This document shows positions 7,735-14,819 of a DNA stretch of 64,000 nt, in pieces (within the stretch, counting starts at the first letter, position 1; every line of letters starts with the position of its first letter). The notes under the pieces are model-generated. The model made no database searches. It was not told where the DNA came from and saw only the letters and a program-made list of their open reading frames with translations. Position numbers and translations under genes: made by a program. Source of the DNA: Mesorhizobium sp. (GTDB taxonomy: Bacteria; Pseudomonadota; Alphaproteobacteria; Rhizobiales; Rhizobiaceae); the NCBI RefSeq assembly GCF_024509055.1, contig NZ_JANINM010000482.1, forward strand, positions 1 to 64,000, written 5' to 3'.

Positions 7735-9090
7735 ATGCGCGACGAGATGGGATTGCCCCTTCCCATAGAGCGATTGCCAAAGAAGGCGGTGTACGAGGCT
7801 GTACCCGAACTGTTGAAGCGCGGGCAATGGATATGCCTGAACATCGAGCCGTCCTGTGCCTGGCCGACCCGACCTCAGACCGTCGAGTTTGGTGGTTACA
7901 CACTTTGGATTATTCCGCTTACCCAGGAGGACCATCCCGGTGTCGCGATCAATCGTCCACCGGACATGTCCCAGGAAGATGCCGAAAGCTTGCTCTACAG
8001 GTTCTTGAGCGTCGTCGCCTGGCGGCACGGTGCTGGGATCGCCGTCCCCTATCGGACTGGCGGGGGTATGCCTTACATGATGGCCTTGGATAAAAAGTCT
8101 GGCTTTGCCATTCGGGAGCCGTTCGACTTCACCGAGCTGATCTGTCCAGAAGAAGAAGAGCCTCGTATAGCGCTGGCGCTAGTCCGGGAAGCGCGTAGCC
8201 TCAACCATCACGGATACGCCTTTTTATCTTACTGGCGCGTTCTCGAATTGGCCTTTCCCAAGGCCGCTGATCGCGTCTCTTGGATGAACGCGACTCTGCC
8301 CACACTCAAGGGAACAGGTGTGCAGGAGGCAAAAGACAGCATCGCCGCGGAAGGTGCTGAGGATACCTGCGCTCATCTCTTTGCCTCAGGCCGCTGCGCG
8401 ATCGCGCATGCCACCGGCAAGCCAGTTATCAACCCAGACGATCCGCGCGATGCGTCGCGGTTGTATCGCGAACTGCCACTGGTACGCGAAATGGCGATCC
8501 GCGCTGTGGAGGAGCGGTTTGGCATAGCGACACCCATGACTGAGTATCAGCAGCATCTTTATGAGCTGCGCGGTTGGAAAAAGGTTCTAGGCGAACCGTT
8601 GTTAGCTGCCGTCACCACAGGGACGGAACCCAAGGCCGACCAGGTTGTCGATCTACCACCGATTCATGTCCGATTGCGAACGAGCCCGCCTTATGGTCCC
8701 TTCGAAGGTATGGTGCCGAAGGGCATCGAACAGCAAGGCCGGGAGCTGTTGATGGTCTACGGTACGGAAGACGGGTTGGTGGAGATCCGCTTCCGGCTGG
8801 CGCCTGCGGAAGAGCGGCTCAAATTCGATATCTTTGACGGGATTTACGGCAGGGACGACGGATCGGTTGCGGCCGCCGAATACAAGCAGGAGACCCAACG
8901 GTTCTTTCGCGATTACATGCTCAATGGAGAGCTGCAGATGTGGAACGCTGACTCCGGTGCGCTCTTGTCGCGGCTCGATGCATACGTGCCCCTTAACATG
9001 ATGGTCGATTTGGAAGCCTGCAACGCAAACATTGCCGCTGCGCGGGAAGAAGTTGAACGCCGTCGCGCCGAATCGGTGTGTCCCGGGTAG
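7735..9090 (+). CDS. Large hypothetical protein resembling the MauJ family
   Basis: A 451-aa soluble protein with no signal peptide. The centre (about residues 145-265) holds ARSLNHHGYAFLSYWRVLELAF, GRCAIAHA and the NPDDPRDASRLYRELPLVREMA block, which I associate with proteins labelled MauJ (methylamine utilisation, function unknown) and with HEPN-like all-helical folds; the RCAIAHA motif is reminiscent of the RxxxxH of HEPN domains. No mau genes are nearby, so a methylamine role is unlikely here. Given the mobile setting a defence or toxin-like role is possible but unproven. Confidence 0.6.
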   Translation: MRDEMGLPLPIERLPKKAVYEAVPELLKRGQWICLNIEPSCAWPTRPQTVEFGGYTLWIIPLTQEDHPGVAINRPPDMSQEDAESLLYRFLSVVAWRHGAGIAVPYRTGGGMPYMMALDKKSGFAIREPFDFTELICPEEEEPRIALALVREARSLNHHGYAFLSYWRVLELAFPKAADRVSWMNATLPTLKGTGVQEAKDSIAAEGAEDTCAHLFASGRCAIAHATGKPVINPDDPRDASRLYRELPLVREMAIRAVEERFGIATPMTEYQQHLYELRGWKKVLGEPLLAAVTTGTEPKADQVVDLPPIHVRLRTSPPYGPFEGMVPKGIEQQGRELLMVYGTEDGLVEIRFRLAPAEERLKFDIFDGIYGRDDGSVAAAEYKQETQRFFRDYMLNGELQMWNADSGALLSRLDAYVPLNMMVDLEACNANIAAAREEVERRRAESVCPG

Positions 9091-9232
9091 ATCAAGAGGA
9101 CGCCAGCGCGTTGTATTCGCGAACATCGGGCCAGCCGCCACCGGTCACGCCCATACAGACCTTCCTCGCCCTTTCTGCCCGAAGTCCTGGATCTCGCCTC
9201 TCTGTCGTATACGGAAGCGTCGGGCGGACCGT

Positions 9233-9541
9233 TCAGCCGGCCACCGAGCAAGAATACCTGCACCGAGGGTATTCGGAGCAGCCGAGGAATTCCCCGAACC
9301 TGCCGCTTTTCCTCATAAGGTAGCCGCGACAGCTTTCTGCCGGGCATAGGGGCTTTGGCGCCTTATTGCGATACTTCTGTTTCTTGAATTCCCAAGGATG
9401 GATGTTGTCCTTGAATGCCCATGTGCCCCGCTTTGCGCGCCTGGCTTCCTCCAGGGCATCCAAATATCGCTGGCCGGGCCCGTACCGTTCCAGAACCCAA
9501 GCCCAGCCTATAACGCCCCTGGTCTTCCTTGCGGAAGCCAC
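9233..9541 (-). pseudogene. Remnant of an SNase-type nuclease with a topoisomerase-like zinc finger
   Basis: Residues about 18-52 (VLERYGPGQRYLDALEEARRAKRGTW) match the C-terminal end of staphylococcal-nuclease-fold proteins, but the first two thirds with the catalytic Arg/Glu residues are missing. Residues about 65-100 are a complete type IA topoisomerase C4 zinc finger (CPAESCRGYLMRKSGRFGEFLGC...CRYSC). The frame is open about 40 nt upstream of the GTG and ends at a stop that coincides with the end of the neighbouring gene, so the N-terminus was probably lost by deletion. A short DNA-binding product might still be made. Confidence 0.65.
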
Positions 9542-9580
9542 AAATTCAGACGACTGCCAGGTAGTTTCGGTGCCTGGAAT

Positions 9581-10075
9581 TCATTTGACCATGGCTTTCA
9601 CGCTGTCGTGGACGGCGACATAATGGTCGGCGAAGAATGCCAAGAAAATCGCCAACGATACCGGGTCCGGTTCATCATAGCCAATTGCCTGAAACCATTG
9701 ACGGCACCAGGTAAGCTTTTTGTCTTTGTCAGGATCAACGAGAGTCCCTAGGTCTGCCATGGCCGCCTTCATTTCTTGCAACCGGGCCGCACCACTTGGC
9801 GTTTCGGGTGAATTAGGGAAGACAATGCGCTCGTATTCCAGCTGCGTCTGGTGGAGCAAAGGCTCTTTCTTCGCCTGCAATACCAGGTTCCTCAACACCA
9901 TTGCTTCGCGATAGAGAAAGACCTTTGCGCGGAAGCGTTCGTGAAACGCCAGAGGCAAATCGTAGGTTTCCGGAGTGGCCTGCGCTTGGTCCTCGACTGC
10001 ACATATTCGGTGAAGCAACTCGGCCATAACGGGCGGGGTCGTTACTAACTGACGTTTCTTGGTGAACCAGCCCAT
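9581..10075 (-). CDS. Hypothetical protein (164 aa)
   Basis: A 164-aa soluble helical protein starting MGWFTKKRQ. It contains a Trp-rich C-terminal part (LTWCRQWFQAIGYDEPDPVSLAIFLAFFADHYVAVHD) with a mildly hydrophobic stretch that is too short and broken for a clear membrane segment. No family is recognised. It overlaps the open frame of the nuclease remnant by its stop codon. The N-terminal MGWFTKK resembles the MFGFFKK start of the gene at 10483, which may be chance. Confidence 0.55.
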   Translation of the reverse strand: MGWFTKKRQLVTTPPVMAELLHRICAVEDQAQATPETYDLPLAFHERFRAKVFLYREAMVLRNLVLQAKKEPLLHQTQLEYERIVFPNSPETPSGAARLQEMKAAMADLGTLVDPDKDKKLTWCRQWFQAIGYDEPDPVSLAIFLAFFADHYVAVHDSVKAMVK

Positions 10076-10163
10076 TCAGATCAGTCCTTCGACTAGCTGC
10101 TAGCGAATTCTCATCGGACCTTTCCGGTAGCCTCGGCTCAGGTTCGAGAGGCATCATACTAAG

Positions 10164-10179
10164 CCGCTGCCGGCAGCGG
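10164..10179. repeat. 16-bp perfect palindrome
   Basis: CCGCTGCCGGCAGCGG is its own reverse complement. It lies in the roughly 400-bp stretch between two hypothetical genes, where I see no convincing gene (the minus-strand ORF 10159-10593 has no start signal). Such sites can be protein-binding sites or simply GC-rich chance palindromes. Confidence 0.4.
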
Positions 10180-10579
10180 TTCCAAGTAGGTAGCGCCTGG
10201 CACTACGCTGCCTTCGGTCACCACGTTTGCTTTGCTCCGCCTGTGCTCCGCCTGCAAATCCCGGCACAGCCGCAGCGCCGCTCGCAAAAGGGTCGGCCAG
10301 CACCCCAAAGGCTCCCGCGCCTCGCAACTAACTTCCCAGTCGGAGAATCGCCCTTGAGATTCCGTTGGAGACAAGCGAGATTGGCGCGTTATTAGAGACG
10401 TAGTTTTCGGATTTTCCCTGGGGGCCACGCGCAGTGCGGCAGATATAGCCCTTGAGCCTTTTGCTAGGGGTGAGCTTGTGCGATGTTTGGGTTTTTCAAG
10501 AAAAATAAGCGGATCGAATCCGAATTTGCACGGGCGCTTGAGTTTGACAATTTGACCTACGCGAAGGTTGTTTCCGACC

Positions 10580-11098
10580 ATGTTCGAGAACATGGACTCG
10601 ATGACGCGGGCGCATGTTGTCGTGGCTTACGAAAACCTGCTTCCTCACCTCACCGCCTACTGGCAAGTCGCCAAGGAGAGGGGCGAAGACGGTTCAGTTG
10701 AACAGTTTATCGGCATGGCGGCCAAGCGCCTCGACGAGGTCGGTAACGACGAAATCCAATCGCGGCGTTGGGCCTGGTTTCTCTTTGCCGCGATGCTGGG
10801 GCGGCTAGAAAAACTGTCCTTCAAGAACCCTGCGATCGTGCAGACTGGCGCTAAGATATGGTGCGCACTTGTGAGTGAGATTCCACGCTTGAAAGGGCTG
10901 CTTCCTAATAATGTGGTCTGGAAACCGGAAGAAAAGGAATGGTTCAACTTGTCGATGGACGATGACACGCTGATCCAATTTGCGATCAACAATGTGATCC
11001 CGCCGATGTTTGCGAAGCATGAAAGCGTTCAGGTTTTCGCAAAATCTCGGCGTCTTTATTATCGGCCTTCCGATTCCCGCTTCGGCATAATTCCTTGA
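10580..11098 (+). CDS. Hypothetical protein (172 aa), N-terminus possibly lost by frameshift
   Basis: A 172-aa soluble protein from ATG 10580 (a TTG at 10568 is also possible). It is Trp-rich and helical in the centre (SRRWAWFLFAAMLGRLEKL). An overlapping frame starts at 10483 with a better start region (GGGGTGAGC then ATG) and reads MFGFFKKNKRIESEF before running on to 10701 in the wrong frame. One reading is that the two were a single gene and a frameshift near 10580 split them; another is two overlapping genes. No family is recognised for either part. Confidence 0.5.
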   Translation: MFENMDSMTRAHVVVAYENLLPHLTAYWQVAKERGEDGSVEQFIGMAAKRLDEVGNDEIQSRRWAWFLFAAMLGRLEKLSFKNPAIVQTGAKIWCALVSEIPRLKGLLPNNVVWKPEEKEWFNLSMDDDTLIQFAINNVIPPMFAKHESVQVFAKSRRLYYRPSDSRFGIIP

Positions 11099-11174
11099 CG
11101 GCACGGCTTTCCCGCTTCGTCCCTGACGACTCCCGTTCTGCTCCGTTTTTGCAAATGGCCGTTCCGTTTTTGCG

Positions 11175-11699
11175 TCATCCGGGCAGCCACCCAACCCCAT
11201 GGGGAGGCCCGTCAGGGCCGATCCTTGGGTCGGTTGGGATATCTGAAAGTCCCTTGTCGGAATCCGCGAATTCGGCCGTTTCAAAACCTTCACCGTCCGA
11301 ATCCATCCACGCCGATTCCGAATCCGCGCCTTCCTCGTAAAGAGCCTTGCAGGCATCGCGAAGGTCTTCACGCGCGGCGCGCCTCTGTGCCTCCGCCTGC
11401 ATCTCTGCCTCGACCTTCCGTCGCTTCTCCTCTACCATGGCTTGAGCCGTGGCCTTGTCCGTAATTGTCCATTCTTCGACCCGAAGCAGAATCTGGTCGT
11501 ACGGAGAATCCGAGGGGCGCACGATGACCCACCCGCCGGCATCATCGACGGTCAGGATCATTTCCCCGCCCTCCAGGGCATCGGCCGCTGCCTTCCTTTC
11601 TCCAGCCGTGCCGGCGAGGACGACGACAGGGGCGGCTACCAGTGAGCGCCGGTGTACTCGCGAACCTTGAGGGAAGTCCCTTGTCAACCGGCGCTCCAT
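11175..11699 (-). CDS. Hypothetical protein (up to 174 aa)
   Basis: An open frame of 174 aa. Residues about 45-115 look genuinely coding: GGWVIVRPSDSPYDQILLRVEEW followed by a charged helix rich in Glu, Lys and Arg (about residues 85-115), and an acidic tail with many Ser/Asp. The first 40 residues are less convincing, so the true start may be the internal Met at MILTVDD. No family is recognised. The following 346 bp up to the HARE-HTH gene (11700-12045) shows no gene. Confidence 0.4.
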   Translation of the reverse strand: MERRLTRDFPQGSRVHRRSLVAAPVVVLAGTAGERKAAADALEGGEMILTVDDAGGWVIVRPSDSPYDQILLRVEEWTITDKATAQAMVEEKRRKVEAEMQAEAQRRAAREDLRDACKALYEEGADSESAWMDSDGEGFETAEFADSDKGLSDIPTDPRIGPDGPPHGVGWLPG

Positions 11700-12045
11700 G
11701 GCGTGGGGTGCACGCCATTGGTCAACGATAACGCCGCCTAGTGATTGCCCTCATCCGCCGATTGGATGACGAATTGAGCCCGGCCTTCTTTGAGGCGGCA
11801 AGCACAGGAGTGACAGGCCAGGCCGGGAAGCGGCGGCGACACGTCGCTGCCTTGAGTTTCTCGTCCACGGCGCCTCCGTCTCAACGGCGTAGACCGAGGT
11901 AATCGAATCCTAAGCCCGGTTCCCTGCTTGCAAATTGAGTCCTACCGCTGCCTCCAGAGCGCCTCTGGCGACTTGGTACGCTCGCACAGGATTCGGTCCG
12001 TAAGGACATCTCGAAACCAAAGCCGCAGCGCTACGTGTAAGGGGG

Positions 12046-12612
12046 CTAGACTTCCGGACTGGCCAACGTCCAGCCTCGACCTTTAACGTGCTGGAATTCG
12101 TCGTTATGCCGTCGAAGGGCCGCCCGAACCAGTTCCACAGGATCGGCGGATTGAATCCGAACGCCTATCTCGTCCATCTTCGCCTTGATCTCCCGTTGCA
12201 TCAAGGGCCGACCAGCATCCCTAAGGATTCTTCGTGCGGCGTCGCGGATTCGCTCGGACTCGCTTGTTTCGGCGTCGCGGATTCGCTCGGACCCGGTTGG
12301 TTTGGCATCGCGGATTCCCTCGGATCCGCCGGCGCTTTCGTTGCCCGTCTCAGCAGGCAATCTTGGGTTCGAAGATTCAATCGGCAAAGAGCCCACTTGG
12401 AAACCGCGCATAGCAACCAATTCGGCCTTGAATACTTCAATGCTCTTCCGAGTCCGGACGATCTCCGCACTCCGAGCAGCTTCGAATTCCTCAAGCTTTG
12501 TCCGGTATTCCTGTGCAGCTTTTCGGAATAGAGCGAGTTCCGCCTCTTGTTCTTGGACGCGAGTTTCCATCGCCTCCAAAAGGTTCTCCAAGATCTGCTG
12601 GGGCTCTGTCAC
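12046..12612 (-). CDS. Coiled-coil, repeat and HARE-HTH-like protein
   Basis: 188 aa when started at GTG 12612, which has GGAG six bases upstream; the track start is a TTG four codons earlier. Three parts are visible: residues about 5-70 form a coiled coil (QILENLLEAMETRVQEQEAEL), residues about 93-128 hold three near-copies of an ERIRDA(E/A) repeat of 12-13 residues, and residues about 125-185 resemble the HARE-HTH winged helix (AARRILRDAGRPLMQREI...FQHVKGRGWTL), a module found in restriction-type and chromatin proteins. It could be a DNA-binding adaptor. The next gene is the first recombinase of the trio, divergent and 470 bp away. Confidence 0.65.
   Translation of the reverse strand: MTEPQQILENLLEAMETRVQEQEAELALFRKAAQEYRTKLEEFEAARSAEIVRTRKSIEVFKAELVAMRGFQVGSLPIESSNPRLPAETGNESAGGSEGIRDAKPTGSERIRDAETSESERIRDAARRILRDAGRPLMQREIKAKMDEIGVRIQSADPVELVRAALRRHNDEFQHVKGRGWTLASPEV
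12232..12330. repeat. Degenerate tandem repeats of about 36-39 bp inside the HARE-HTH gene
   Basis: Three near-identical copies of GTCGCGGATTCGCTCGGA-type sequence are spaced 36-39 bp apart on the plus strand; they encode the ERIRDA repeats on the minus strand. The spacing is a multiple of three, so copy number could change without breaking the frame. Confidence 0.7.
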
Positions 12613-12690
12613 GGGGGACTCCAAAATGATCGGAGCAAGTCAGTTGTGGACGTCCGCAGTTGCAGGTATGTTCCGAGTAGTGATTCGGAC

Positions 12691-12730
12691 ATAAAAATTC
12701 GGGTGAGCGCGGTGCAACGCGCTCACCCGA
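12691..12730 (-). terminator. Strong stem-loop with a T-tract in the minus direction
   Basis: CGGGTGAGCGCG at 12700-12711 pairs perfectly with CGCGCTCACCCG at 12718-12729 across a 6-nt loop. Read on the minus strand the stem is followed by AATTTTTAT, the form of an intrinsic terminator. No minus-strand gene lies just to its right, so it may block antisense transcription from the recombinase side, or act as a binding site. The rest of the 470 bp between the HARE-HTH gene and the trio shows no gene. Confidence 0.6.
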
Positions 12731-13081
12731 GTGATCCGACTTCCAAACCCGTCAGGAAAGGAGGCCGCATGCAGCCTCTGTAGCATCATCTCCTCCATCA
12801 CGCCACTGTTTTGATCGGTTCTCCAACTGTCGGTGACGCCGAATGCTGGACGTGCCTGAAAACAAGGTGTTTCGGGGCTGATTGCGTCCGTCCTTACTTG
12901 GCCATGTATGCAGTTTTCCGTTTGCGAAAGCGCACTGACCGGATGCTTGCAATCGAACCGCCCCTGAAAGGGGCGGGTCGTGCTGACGTGATTCGCTGAC
13001 ATCATCAAATCGCTCGACCGTGCGTCCGCCACCGTGGACGTGGCACGGACACGCCCGACTATGCTCGACAAGAGGTGAATA

Positions 13082-14680
13082 ATGAATCTGAAACCTGCAC
13101 AAACCTTGCGTCCGAAAAGGCGCCATCTAAACCTTGCGCTGCTCGAACGCGGACGTCACCATCTGATTGTCCGTCAGACGGTATACGAGGATGGCATGCC
13201 AAAAAAGCGTCCCGTCCTATGGATAATAATCCCGGGGGCGGATGGACTGCTCCGAATATTCCGATACGAGCCGCTTCTGGAGTACTACGCGGATCACTCC
13301 GCGATGTCCTACACATGGATGAAGAATGCTGCACGGGCCGTCGGTGCGCTGTTTGACCACTCCTTGGCGGTTGGTGCGTCTCCATCCTTCGACCAATGGA
13401 GGGAACAAGGCGGGCTCCAGCGGCGCCTGGTGCGGGGTCTCGCCCGTTCGCTTGCTCACGGCACAATGGAGATCGGTCCCGACGGACGCACCGTTGATCC
13501 AACGCGTCTCTATTGGAGCCCTCGAGGAAAGCGCCAGGCGGCCGTCCTCCTGTCCGCTCTGACCCTCCATTTTAGGTGGTTTCAGAACGAACCGTCGGCC
13601 GCCAAGTGGGCCCAAGCGACTTCCACTGATGCAATCGCCAAGTCGCCACGGGTGGCCCTCAGCCTTGCAACGGAACTTATGATCCGCAGGCACAACTCAT
13701 TGCTCGGGCATTTGAAAGGGTTGGAACGGGAACCGGCGCACGCGTTTCCCGGAGTGATTGAGCCGAGCAGAAGGGGGACAGGGGCGGTTCCCACGTTTCC
13801 GGCGAAGTATGTTGGTCCTTTTCTCTACGAAGGGTTCAAGGACGAGTCCGGCGAATGCGACGAGGCCGGCCAGTTGCTCGCGCATTTTGCGATCGCGCTC
13901 GGCCTCCGAAAGAGCGAAGGGTTCCATCTCTATAATTCTGACGTGCAATTCATCGGCGACGTTCCGTGGATCTTTTTTCATCATCCCGAATTCGGAAAAA
14001 TTGCAGATGGCGGCAGGTACGTTACTCGCGAGGAATACCTGGAGCGGTTCGGACTTCTGCCACGTAACCGGGATACAGGCAGAAACAAAGCCGGCTGGAA
14101 GGGCATGGCCGACGACGAGCAGGGGACGCCCGGGTATTTCCTCCCGATCCCGTCCCTTCGCCACAGGGTTGCGCAGCTGCTGACCAAGTATCTCTACGTT
14201 ACGCGCCCTGCCATCATGGCTAGGCGCCCCCGCCACCTCCCAGACCATCCATTTCTATTCGTCAGCAGAGGGCGAACCTTAGCGTCGGGCGGCGGAGACA
14301 TCGGAGATCCCTACACGATGACTGCTTTCGAGCATTCTTGGGGGCAGGGCATTAAAAGGGTCGGCTTGCAGTTCGATGACCCTACGATGATGACGCCAAT
14401 CAAGTGGAGAGGAACGACACAGCATGGGGGACGTCACTTCTATGGTAGGTTTCTGTTCACTTCCGGCGTGCCGGGCGACCTTATCCAAAGGTGCATGCAC
14501 CACCGAACGCTCAAAGCCCACCTGGCCTACACGCAGCTGACCCCGTCCGAAATCAACACTCTCCTGAACGACGCCAGCGGAGACTGTTCGCCCGACCAAT
14601 CCTTTCGCAACATGCGCGATGAATTCGCGTCGCAATTTCGGGACCCGCAACGCCAGGAATTTCACCGGCAGTACACCTAG
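13082..14680 (+). CDS. Tyrosine recombinase, first gene of a GMT-like trio (GmtY-like)
   Basis: A 532-aa protein with GAGGTG six bases before the ATG. The C-terminal half has the tyrosine-recombinase residues in order: Arg in GLRKSEGFH (about residue 275), HxxR in QHGGRHFYGRF (about 447-451), a His in MHHRTLKAH and the likely nucleophile Tyr in HLAYTQL (about 484). It cuts and rejoins DNA through a 3'-phosphotyrosine. The length, the two downstream partners and their order match the architecture of the gamma-mobile-trio recombinase GmtY. It would catalyse integration or excision of the surrounding element. A relationship to other long plasmid or ICE integrases is the alternative. Confidence 0.8.
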   Translation: MNLKPAQTLRPKRRHLNLALLERGRHHLIVRQTVYEDGMPKKRPVLWIIIPGADGLLRIFRYEPLLEYYADHSAMSYTWMKNAARAVGALFDHSLAVGASPSFDQWREQGGLQRRLVRGLARSLAHGTMEIGPDGRTVDPTRLYWSPRGKRQAAVLLSALTLHFRWFQNEPSAAKWAQATSTDAIAKSPRVALSLATELMIRRHNSLLGHLKGLEREPAHAFPGVIEPSRRGTGAVPTFPAKYVGPFLYEGFKDESGECDEAGQLLAHFAIALGLRKSEGFHLYNSDVQFIGDVPWIFFHHPEFGKIADGGRYVTREEYLERFGLLPRNRDTGRNKAGWKGMADDEQGTPGYFLPIPSLRHRVAQLLTKYLYVTRPAIMARRPRHLPDHPFLFVSRGRTLASGGGDIGDPYTMTAFEHSWGQGIKRVGLQFDDPTMMTPIKWRGTTQHGGRHFYGRFLFTSGVPGDLIQRCMHHRTLKAHLAYTQLTPSEINTLLNDASGDCSPDQSFRNMRDEFASQFRDPQRQEFHRQYT

Positions 14681-14819
14681 CGACATCGCGCCCAAACAAT
14701 AGCCCGCAAAGCTCTAACGCGAGCCAGCAGTGCCAACTTCGTGGCCGCCTTTCGGCGGAACCCGGTGTGCGCGGCTGCTACATGAGCGGCTCGCTCGACG
14801 CTCGAACAGGAGACGAACA

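Noticed and set aside
7735-9090. Assignment of the 451-aa protein to methylamine metabolism
   Set aside because: The resemblance to MauJ is by motif only and no other mau genes occur nearby, so the pathway role is not claimed.
10159-10593. Minus-strand ORF of 144 aa
   Set aside because: It overlaps the start region of the plus-strand gene at 10483 and has no start signal or known motif.
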